A stretch of 64,000 nucleotides of DNA from Forficula auricularia (lineage: Eukaryota > Arthropoda > Insecta > Dermaptera > Forficulidae): positions 5,316,304 to 5,380,303 of the forward strand of contig JALMQS010000187.1 of the NCBI GenBank assembly GCA_024734495.1, given 5' to 3'. Shown here one piece after another: positions 56,723-64,000 of this stretch. Made by a program: the position numbers and the translations under genes. The notes under the pieces were generated by a model. The model ran no database searches and was not told where the DNA came from. It worked only from the letters and a program-made list of their open reading frames with translations. Positions within the stretch are counted from its first letter, which is position 1; every line of letters starts with the position of its first letter.

Positions 56723-57077
56723 CGAGGGGTGATCTGCGATTGGAAGTAGGTGTACACCTCTTTGGAAGTACTTAGAAATATTTGGAAGTACTTGGAAATA
56801 TTTGGAAGTACTTGGAAATATTTGAAAGTATTTGGAAATATTTGGAAATACTTGGGAATATTTGGAAGTACTTGGAAATATTTGGAAGTGCTTAGAAATA
56901 TTTGGAAGCACTTGGAAATATTTGTAAGTACTTGGAAATATTTGTAATTACTTGGAACTATTTGCAATTAATTGAAAATATTTGGAAGTACTTGAAAATA
57001 TTTGGAAGTACTTGGAAATATTTGGAAGTACAAGTGGAAGTAGGTGTACAGCATATTAGGTCGCGGTTCACCCCTCG
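56723..57077 (+). mobile_element. minisatellite-bearing TIR element, copy 7 (355 bp)
   Basis: CGAGGGGTGATCTGCGA left end and TCGCGGTTCACCCCTCG right end; target duplications CATTGCAC (56715-56722) and CACTGCAC (57078-57085) match at 7 of 8 positions. About 14 units, with several degenerate ones near 56940-56990. Confidence 0.9.
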
Positions 57078-57085
57078 CACTGCAC

Positions 57086-57809
57086 GATACGGGATATCGG
57101 AAAGTTTACATACATATTTAATTATAATTAAGAAACCCTTCTTACCATTTTTATAAAAAACTAAACCAACATTAAACAATAACCAATACATATTTTAAGA
57201 CAATTTTGATTCATAGTTACATCACAGTTTTTGAGATAATAATGAATAAATAAAGAAAAACGTATGAAAAAAAAATTTACACTAAAAACAATTTGGCAAC
57301 AGCGCATTTATTTAACCAGCGAAAGATGTATAAAGCGCGCATGCGCTAGATTTTTTCAAAATTATAATTTTCATAAGGTGTAACATAGACGTTGATCACA
57401 TTTGTTAAAAAATAACAAAACGATTTTTATAGAAATAAATCGACCTTTAAAATGTATTTTATCTGTCATTTTAATATAAAAATATTCAATCTCTTACAAT
57501 ATTACCAGATTTGTCAAACGAGCACGGGATTGGCTAGAATTGGTACATAAACAGCAAAAAGTTTTGGACTTATGAATCATGAATCCTTATTGTCTGTTCT
57601 ATATACTCTAGCATTAACTTTTTGCAAGTATTGTCGCGAAACAACTACAAAATTTAACCGGTCTTATTTTCTAATTAAATACATTATCTATTCATAAATA
57701 GTTATTTTGAAGGAAATAATTTAAAAATTTTTATAAATTTTCATGAGAAAGGAAGAACTTCTCGCGAAAGTTTTGGTATTCTAATAATCGTTTCTAGATT
57801 GTTTTATAA
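57086..57809. other. AT-rich non-coding stretch
   Basis: Nothing recognisable. Confidence 0.5.
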
Positions 57810-57960
57810 AACAATTGTATATTTTATATTCATATTTTTTAGTAATTTTCAAATTAAATAATAATTATTTTGATTATTTATGTCCATTGATTAAATTATT
57901 TAAGTTGTTAAAGGGAAATAAGGACTATATTTTTTATGCAGATAATTTATATTTTATTGC

Positions 57961-57992
57961 CAACGTTTCGTCAACTTTGTTGAGTTCTTCAG
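57961..57992 (-). ncRNA. hammerhead ribozyme-like motif, left arm, subfamily E
   Basis: On minus: CTGAAGA (57992-57986), A, a stem II in which TCAAC pairs GTTGA, GAAA (57969-57966), C, GTT (57964-57962). After the cleavage position come GGC and TAAAA, which pair with GC(A) and TTTTA upstream of the core around an internal loop, the layout of a type I stem I. Core complete. Confidence 0.6.
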
Positions 57993-58149
57993 TGCTCTAA
58001 AAAGTGATAAGGCCTCAATTAATACATATTATAACATTTTCAAATCAAAATCGGGATTGATCTCAAAAACCACTTCATAAAAATGACAAATATCCAGGGA
58101 AGTTAACTATTTGCTATGTAAAATGAGTTTTGTATGTGTGTTAATTTTG

Positions 58150-58862
58150 TTTTTGTATGTATTTATTTATTTAACAAAGTATACAAACATAGGACCTTAG
58201 GTCCCACCTAGTGTTTATACATAATTTAGCAACAATATTTTACAAATTTGGCAAAAGAGTTCACCAATACACAAATTTTATGGGGAAGAAGAGAGAAAAA
58301 AAAGTAGAGAAAGATTAGAAGACATAGAGAAAATAAGAGTAAGGAGTATCAGTTATTGGGTGGGATCCATAAAGAACGAAGATCTGAGAGCACCAAGAGT
58401 CGGGTTTGCGTGAAATTTGGATGGAAGTTCATTCCAAAGCCTTGCACCCGCCAATTTGAAGGAATGAAAGAAGTGTTTAGTTTTACAGTGCACCTGCACT
58501 AGCGTTGTCTTCCTGGTGGAGCGACCGACGACAAATAGATTTTCTAAGTAAGACGGGCAAATGAATTTTTCAGAATTTAATAGCTTATAAATAATCACAC
58601 AACACCGCCAAGCGTAAAATTTAGAAAGATCTGTGTTTAAGATGAGTTTTTTATCCTGGTCCGAAAGATGGCTACGTGGTTTTAGATTTAAGACATAGCG
58701 GGTGCATGAATTCAAAGCTATTTCAAGTCTTTTGCCCGATTTACTGTCGAGGGAATTCGAAAAGATTATGTCGCAGTACTGGAAAAGGGGTGCTAACAAA
58801 CTCTTGCTTAAATTGAGGCGAAGATTATATGGCGTGAGATATGAGAGTCGCTTCAGTCGCTT
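58150..58862 (-). mobile_element. 5'-truncated LINE of a second family
   Basis: Minus-strand non-LTR element fragment whose 3' untranslated part is at about 58150-58352. It contains GTCCCACCTAGTGTTTATAC on plus near 58201. The tail on minus is an AAATAAATAAATAC-type repeat. It is unrelated in detail to the LINEs at 5961 and 13461. Confidence 0.7.
58353..58862 (-). pseudogene. LINE reverse transcriptase C-terminal fragment, open
   Basis: From about 58862 the frame reads LKRLSYLTPYNLRLNLSKSL, then LLAPLFQYCDIIFSN, LEIALNSCTRYVLNLKPRSH, WRCCVIIYKLLN, and LAGARLWNELPSKF, ending TAA at 58355-58353. This is the post-catalytic C-terminal region of a Jockey/CR1-like reverse transcriptase ORF. The frame is open through about 170 codons without stops, suggesting a fairly young copy. 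The catalytic domain is missing. Confidence 0.75.
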
Positions 58863-58954
58863 TCGTCATTGAAGTGGTTTTTGAGATCAATTTTGATTTT
58901 GATTTGAAAATGTTATAATCTGTATTAGTTAAGGGCCTATCACTTTTTAGAGCC

Positions 58955-58985
58955 CTGAAGAAGTCAAAGAAGTTGACGAAACGTT
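58955..58985 (+). ncRNA. hammerhead ribozyme-like motif, right arm, subfamily E
   Basis: CTGAAGA (58955-58961), A, perfect 5-bp stem II GTCAA/TTGAC around AGAAG, GAAA (58978-58981), C, GTT (58983-58985). TTTTA (58945-58949) pairs with TAAAA (58991-58995) as an outer stem I helix across an internal loop. Core complete; stem III again the palindromic ACGT. Confidence 0.65.
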
Positions 58986-59165
58986 GACAATAAAATATAA
59001 ATTGTCTGCATAAAAAATATAGTCCTTATTTCCCTTTAATAAATTAAATAATTTAACCAATGGACATAAATAATCAAAATAATTATTATTTAATATGAAA
59101 ATTACTAAAAAATATGAATAAAAATATATACAATTGTTTTATAAAACAATCTTCAAACGATTATT

Positions 59166-59599
59166 AGAATAAATTTTAATTTTCCTAATTAATATATCAA
59201 AGAATAATTGATACGTCAACGAGGATTATTTTGACCGCGCTGATTTGAAAAAAAGATATTTTTATCTCGCGAGACTACTGCGGATTACGCTATTGGAGTC
59301 TGCGGAGTATTAAGTCTGGGCCAAGAGTGAAAAAGATGTGATCCACTTAGCCACAATCCAACGTCATTTTGCGTATAGCCCGATGATATATTAATGAGGA
59401 AAATTAAAATTTATTTAATATCATTATTTCAAGTTAGAAATATATAAGTTCAAATATTATTTTCACTCAATATTTGACAAAAATTCCCTACACTAGATTC
59501 GCGATTGAATCAAATGTAGAAAACCATCAGTTGATTATTAGAATACCAAAAGTTATAAAAAATATAGTCCTTATTTCCCTATAACCACTTTAATAATGA
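59166..59599. other. unclassified stretch
   Basis: A less AT-rich patch at 59230-59390 (CGCGAGACTACTGCGGATTA) has no recognisable content. No gene. Confidence 0.4.
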
Positions 59600-60157
59600 A
59601 ATAATAATGTTAATTAAAATGAATGATTTTTCCGAAAAGGGAGCGGTTAGAAGATTTGAAGTCTCTGCCTGGTATATATTCCCGTTCAAGCAAGTCCAGA
59701 CGAGTTTTAGTCGAATAAAAATTGTTCTCGTTGAGGAACGATTAAAATAGAAATCATACAAAAAAAGAATAAATAAAGATGATTCGGGAATTTTTGGTAT
59801 AATCCATTTCTAAGAACTCTCAATAGATAAGATCGTAAATAATTAAGAGTGTAATAGACAAGTCAGAGATTGCTGCCAAAGAATTGGGAGAAATTTAAGA
59901 TTTTCTTATAGGACAGGCTGATTCATTGTGAAAGATGGTGGTTTAAGTCACAAGATTTAATTTCTGACTTCTACCCTCACTCACACAAAGCAGTATCCGT
60001 TTGGAGGTTCCAAAATATATTTTTTAAAAATCTAATGTTAAATTTGAAAAATAAATAAAATTATCTCGTGAAATTTACAAAAAAAAAAAAGCGAATATTA
60101 AAATAAAAATTCTTTTTGGACAGCATCCCCTGGTTGAAAAGTCACCAACCGCCACTG
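59600..60157 (+). mobile_element. hAT-like element, 3' part
   Basis: Colinear with 35350-36083 of the complete copy and ends GTCACCAACCGCCACTG at 60141-60157. The CAGTGGCG start is absent. Confidence 0.65.
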
Positions 60158-60638
60158 GTAGAATTGTATTTAGGGAATCGAGATTTCAAGAACTGGAACT
60201 TTTAGAATAACAAGGAGAATCGTCTGGATGTCTAGATCTCTCAGTTTCTCCAACTTTTTTTATGCATGACTTCATTAAGTCTATTGTATTGTATTTTATT
60301 GCACAATGACGTTGAATGCTCGTTATCTAATATCTTTAAGCTTGTCCCAGTCCCATCAGAGCTTCTCGATTTAAATTATTCCACATATATAAATAAAAAT
60401 TTTATTCAGACATTATCCTAGCACCGCTGTTATAAAGTAAAATTTGGAATAGGCCAGCTATATGGTAAAAGTATTAAATTCTTTTTAGAATGGTGTATGT
60501 TTTTGGTGAAACATATTAAATAAAGGAAAGAAATTTTTTTGAAAATTTAGATATAATAATACAAACAGACAAATGTATGGATCATCACCATCTACGGATG
60601 TAATTAATCAATGAGGTTGTTTTCTGCTTGATGCAAAT

Positions 60639-60678
<40 letters not shown>

Positions 60679-60790
60679 TTCTTTCGTTGAGTGACCAGCT
60701 TACCATTGCAACAAAACGAATTTACCTGCATCCAATTGGAAATTTCAACCCAGAGAGAAATATTATATAGAATATTTCTAATTAAAAAGA

Positions 60791-60827
60791 CTGTTGATAA
60801 AGGTCAAACCTTCGAAAATATAGTTTC
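60791..60827 (+). ncRNA. decayed hammerhead-like motif, subfamily A
   Basis: CTGTTGA (invariant A6 changed to T), T, perfect stem II AAGGT/ACCTT, then GAAAATATAGTTTC. The inverted partner at 61215-61261 carries the same CTGTTGA, so the change pre-dates their separation or was spread between arms. Confidence 0.4.
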
Positions 60828-60894
60828 TAGCAAATAAATTACATATATAGTGAAAGAGTTGGCAACCGATAGAGTTGGTAAAATTTTTCATATT

Positions 60895-61156
60895 CTTTTA
60901 AAGTCGAAAGGTACAAAAATCATCTATGATCAAATTTTTATATTTAAAATAAATTAATAATTTTTATTTTGATCTTAGATTAATATTATAATATTACTTC
61001 AGAATTTTTCAACCATTCAGACCCACTAAAAGCTACGCATTTAATAATATACTTCAACAAATTTTAATGAATTTATATTTTAAAAAGAAATTTCAAAAAT
61101 AAAGTTTGTGAGAGCCCCAAATTGATAGATGATTTTTGTACCTTTCGACTTTAAGA
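60895..61156. mobile_element. R12 element with inverted ends
   Basis: TTTAAAGTCGAAAGGTACAA at the left and TTGTACCTTTCGACTTTAAG at the right are complementary, with GATGATTTTTGTAC shared with R12 copies at 20055 and 23153. No coding. Superfamily unclear. Confidence 0.55.
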
Positions 61157-61267
61157 AAGAATTTAACTTTAAGAATATTAAAAAATTACCCAACTCGTTC
61201 ATTAAATATGTAATTTATTTGCTAGAGACTATATTTTAGAAGGTTTGACCTTTATCAACAGTCTTTT

Positions 61268-61985
61268 TAACCGACTTCAAAAAGGAGGAGGTTCTCTATT
61301 CGATTGAATTTTTTTTTTTTTTTGTGCCTATGTTACCTCATATCTCCGCCAATTGTCAACCGATTTTTGAAATTTTTTTTTGCATTGGGTCCAGTCTAGC
61401 TTCCGATTGGTCCCATTTTTTCGATTTTTTTCATAGGTATTAGACCTTTTTTATTAGGTTTGTTTAGACCTAACCTCTTTGTTTATGAACCGATTTCGAT
61501 GGTTCTTTTTTTATCCGAAAGGGGGTGTCTTAGGGATGGTGTCATATTAATTTGGTCAAGTTCTGATGATATGATCACTATTAATAACATCACTAAAAAG
61601 AGAAAAATAAAAATTTTTAAGAAAAAATAAAAACCGTCTTCAAAAAATTAAATGCAACAAATAAAATACACTAAAAGGTATAAAATAATTATTATCTTAT
61701 TTAGTTACAACTAAACGACGAAATATTAACACGAAATTACTTTTTGAATTCGGTACCAAACAAACTATAACTATAAGCGAGCATATCCTCCAAACGTACT
61801 AAGTAAGATCCGTCGAGTGCGATTCATAAAAGGTATATGTTTGGCACCGACTTCAAAAAGTAATTTCGTGTTAATATTTCGTCGTTTAGTTGTAACTAAA
61901 TAAGATAATAATTATTTTATACCTTTTAGTGTATTTTATTTTTTGAAGTCGGTTTTTATTTTTTTCTTAAAAATTTTTATTAATT
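61268..61985 (+). mobile_element. ACCGACTTC element (family R4), copy 3
   Basis: Starts TTAACCGACTTCAAAAAGGA and ends with the palindrome 61615-61975 carrying CAACTAAACGACGAAATATT and its complement. Shorter than copies 1 and 2: the segment with the SRKRKR open frame is absent. Confidence 0.65.
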
Positions 61986-62000
61986 AGAAATATTCTATAT

Positions 62001-62261
62001 AATTAAACAATTAATTATTCCAGCGCCTCCAAATCGATCTCAGACCCCAAAGATCGAAAATAATTTTCTCTTCACCGAGCCCCGGCTGATCCTTTTGTCT
62101 GTAATAAAAATAATCTTTTCTTCGTTCCCTAAATTTGAATTTGTTATTAATTGTCTTTACACGGCCTCGTTGTGGTCGCGCCCCTGGTGAAGAGAAAATT
62201 ATTTTCGATCTTTGGGGTCTGCGATCGATTGGGAGGCGCTGGAATAATTAATTGTTTAATT
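62001..62261. repeat. 261-bp palindrome containing a tRNA-tail duplicate
   Basis: Arms 62001-62076 and 62186-62261 are near-perfect complements (CCAGCGCCTCCAAATCGATC). The loop 62077-62185 starts with CCCCGGCTGATCCTTTTGTC and continues with the 3' flank found after the tRNA-like gene at 62358-62452. The loop has therefore captured a copy of that gene's 3' end. Confidence 0.75.
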
Positions 62262-62357
62262 AATGAATCAAGCCTACGCTGCGAAAAATGAACGAGGAGA
62301 GGATTAAAAAAGAAATTCCATAATTCATATAGACAAAAGGTATTAGTTTGGGTTCGG

Positions 62358-62452
62358 GGATCAGTAGCTTAGTGGATATGGGAGGTAAACCTCTTATGAC
62401 AAAGCAGTGCAGTACATATGCAAAGATCCCGGGTTCGAGTCCCGGCTGATCC
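62358..62452 (+). tRNA. tRNA-like gene, anomalous centre
   Basis: Acceptor strands GGATCAG (62358-62364) and CTGATCC (62446-62452) pair perfectly; T arm CCGGG/CCCGG with loop TTCGAGT is perfect; A box TAGCTTAGTGG and B box GGTTCGAGTCC match consensus; TTTT follows at once as a polymerase III terminator. The 95-nt length and the middle (GAGGTAAACCTC and beyond) do not give a normal anticodon arm, so no anticodon can be assigned. It may contain an intron, be a pseudogene, or be a tRNA-derived SINE head. Confidence 0.45.
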
Positions 62453-62659
62453 TTTTGTCTGTAATAAAAATAATCTTTTCTTTGTTCCCTAAATTTGAAT
62501 TCTATATAATATTTCTCATGGGTTGAAGTTTCCGATTGGATGCAGGTGAATTCGTTTTGTTGCAATGGTAAGCTGGTCACTCAATGAACGAAATATATAT
62601 ATGTGTGTGTGTGTGTGTGTATTTGCATCAAGCTGAGAACAATCTCATTGATTAATTAC

Positions 62660-63450
62660 TAGGCCTTTTTTTATTTATGGCTTAAAATTTAAGCCAATAT
62701 GATATCTATGCGTTTCATTAAATTCTGAATAAAAATAAGAGGCATTTTGTTAGTGCCTATAATGCCTATTTTGCCCTATTCTTGGTGTTAGTGCCTATTT
62801 CATCTATTAATCTATTAACGTTTTCTAAATTTAAAAGTTTTTTGAATTGTTAAGAAAAAACTTCGAAAAAATTATTAAGGTATTATGCTTGGATGAAATT
62901 CAAAAGGTACATTTAAAATTTATTTTTTATATATTTTTCTGTAATTCTATTTATTTATTAATTTAGCTCATAGAAACAATCATGAAGATGATGCTTTATC
63001 CACTCGTTTAAGGGAGGCTAAGAATGCATTATCTTCTATTACTCTTGAGGCTGATTTAGCATATAATAAGTCTAATTTTAACAATTTACCTGTAACCATT
63101 ACACCATTAGAAGCAAGAAATCTTTCTTTTGAATGAGTCTATAAAAATATTCCAGAGATTTCATGAAAATATCAAAAAAGCTTATAGTCCTATTGCATTC
63201 AATCTCAATCAAAAAATGGACAAATAGTGAACCTGAATCCTGGTTGGACAATAATGGAAAGAATAGCCAGGAATTTAGGAGGATATAGTAGTGCAAAAGA
63301 GGAAAATTTAACACCATGCGAAATGACTTATTTGAAATTTAGTGTCTATTTTTACTTAAAATGTCTTTGTAAGTGCTTATTTTAGTTATTTTTAGTGCTT
63401 AGTTGCCTACTTATTTTAAAGATTTTTAGTGGGTATAAATCCGAATCCTA
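62660..63450 (+). mobile_element. hAT-like element with transposase relic (791 bp)
   Basis: Starts TAGGCC and ends ATCCTA, with an exact 8-bp target duplication TTAATTAC at 62652-62659 and 63451-63458. It splits the right arm of the surrounding palindrome, which confirms the insertion point. Contains remnants of a transposase (next entry). Confidence 0.8.
62966..63344 (+). pseudogene. hAT-like transposase, C-terminal remnants
   Basis: Two open pieces in different frames: HRNNHEDDALSTRLREAKNA, LSSITLEADLAYNKS (about 62969-63137), and PGWTIMERIARNLGG, then LTPCEMTYLKFS (about 63222-63340). The second resembles the region before the conserved C-terminal motif of hAT-type transposases, where FKYxPITSxDVERSFS normally follows; here the sequence breaks off after LKFS. 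Frameshifts and loss of the N-terminal and catalytic parts make it a pseudogene. Family assignment is by motif recognition only. Confidence 0.5.
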
Positions 63451-63510
63451 TTAATTACATCCGTAAATGGCAATGATCCATACATTTGTGTGTTTATATT
63501 ATTATATTTA

Positions 63511-64000
63511 AATTTACTACTTATAGGTATCTACAACTGATTGCCTGCTTCAGATCAAGTCCCTTCTGAAAAAATGTATACATTTCTCCAAATTAATAGA
63601 AAACTGAAGACATTTCAGAGAGTAGAAAACAATGAGAAATCCACAGATGAATTTTTGCTCTAATTTTTAAATGAATATTTTTCTTTCTTTCTTTGAATTC
63701 AATCAATTTGATCTATTTTTATATTTTTCAAGAAAAAAAAATATTTACAAATAAATTCAAATATTTTAAGAGATTAAAATTAGTAATTAATCGGATTGTC
63801 GTAATCAAAGGTATTGTTGTTTCTATGTATCATTATGAATTGAATGGCTGTTTTTGTTTTGTGTCAGCTGCCAGGTCATGATCCTCTCCTTGGCTGATAA
63901 GAGCCAGATCGAGTTAAGAGTTACAGGAACTGAGCATTAAGCCGAGACTTGGCTAACGCTCCGAATCAGTGGTCATTTGTCAGTCAGCCAGTCAGCCAAG
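63511..64000. other. right edge, unclassified
   Basis: AT-rich to about 63860, then a GC-richer stretch to the edge. CTTGGCTGA at 63890-63898 is complementary to TCAGCCAAG at 63992-64000, so an inverted repeat may begin here and be cut by the window end. No gene assigned. Confidence 0.35.

Larger units (their letters stand above)
57810..59165. repeat. hammerhead palindrome, subfamily E, with LINE in the centre
   Basis: Left arm 57810-58085 and right arm 58868-59165 are complementary (for example ATAATTATTTTGATTATTTA and AAATAATCAAAATAATTATT). Hammerhead motifs lie in the arms (minus 57961-57992, plus 58955-58985). The centre, 58086-58867, is mostly a truncated LINE, so the insertion post-dates the palindrome or hit its loop. 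Confidence 0.8.
60540..63510. repeat. nested fold-back region of about 3 kb
   Basis: Left arm 60540-60775 is the complement of 62505-62659 plus 63451-63510. Landmarks include ACAAATGTATGGATCAT, CTTGATGCAAATAC with (CA)n, and GAGTGACCAGCTTACCATTG. The right arm is split by a hAT-like element (62660-63450). The interior contains two decayed hammerhead units (60791 plus, 61215-61261 minus), an R12 element, an R4 element, a 261-bp palindrome and a tRNA-like gene. Confidence 0.75.

Noticed and set aside
62260..62580. 106-codon minus open frame
   Set aside because: It runs through the tRNA-like gene and repeat arm in antisense and has no support.

Overview
The window looks like nuclear DNA of an animal, most likely an arthropod. 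It is strongly AT-rich, has no prokaryotic gene density or operons, and is built almost entirely of transposable-element copies: tRNA-type SINEs, 5'-truncated non-LTR retrotransposons with poly(A), hAT-like elements with 8-bp target duplications, Helitrons, and many fold-back (palindromic) repeats. The species cannot be named from the sequence. Most of the window is intergenic or intronic. Only one place looks like host coding sequence: a GC-richer open exon at 44872-45202 (+) behind a good splice acceptor, with a second acceptor-led open segment at 45337-45489 and a candidate poly(A) signal at 46056.

The most notable content is a set of self-cleaving-RNA-like motifs. At least seven fold-back repeats carry hammerhead ribozyme cores (CTGANGA, a closed stem II, GAAA, a very short or palindromic stem III, then GTC/GTH). 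In the intact pairs the minus-strand copy lies in the left arm and the plus-strand copy in the right arm. Subfamilies: A (9330-9600, 52840-53290, 53320-53470, 60540-61265), B (23930-24110, 38430-38475, 39716-40163), C (37600-38310, 50755-51000), D (1222-1640, 27119-28283, 38862-38901), E (57810-59165), plus a diverged one at 25610-26875. Hammerheads of this type are known from Penelope-like retroelements and retrozymes, but no Penelope reverse transcriptase is visible here.

A second notable family is a short element with 17-bp terminal inverted repeats and an expandable internal 20-bp minisatellite. It has seven copies (2729, 7626, 40677, 51787, 52559, 54218, 56723), each flanked by an 8-bp target duplication. 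A third family (about 700 bp, eight copies) carries a variable number of internal ~118-bp modules. Two Helitrons are seen; one (27560-28259) sits in a palindrome whose other arm preserves the empty A^T target site. Several nested insertions can be dated relative to one another by such arm comparisons.

Layout: 1-5.4 kb hAT relics and one minisatellite element; 5.4-7 kb Helitron and truncated LINE; 7.6-10.8 kb repeats, hammerhead palindrome A, a complete hAT element and a SINE; 11.9-16.3 kb two 'ACCGACTTC' elements, a SINE and a LINE; 17.9-24.8 kb three copies of the module family around a GC-richer patch at 21.4-21.7 kb; 25.6-28.3 kb two large palindromes and a Helitron; 30-36 kb LTR-like sequence, hAT elements and a SINE; 37.4-40.2 kb a dense cluster of hammerhead palindromes; 40.3-44.8 kb small DNA elements, a 104-bp tandem array and a direct duplication; 44.9-46.1 kb the host terminal exon(s); 46-57 kb AT-rich DNA with four minisatellite elements and palindromes; 57.8-59.2 kb a hammerhead palindrome hosting a LINE; 60.5-63.5 kb a roughly 3-kb nested palindrome with a tRNA-like gene and a hAT transposase relic.
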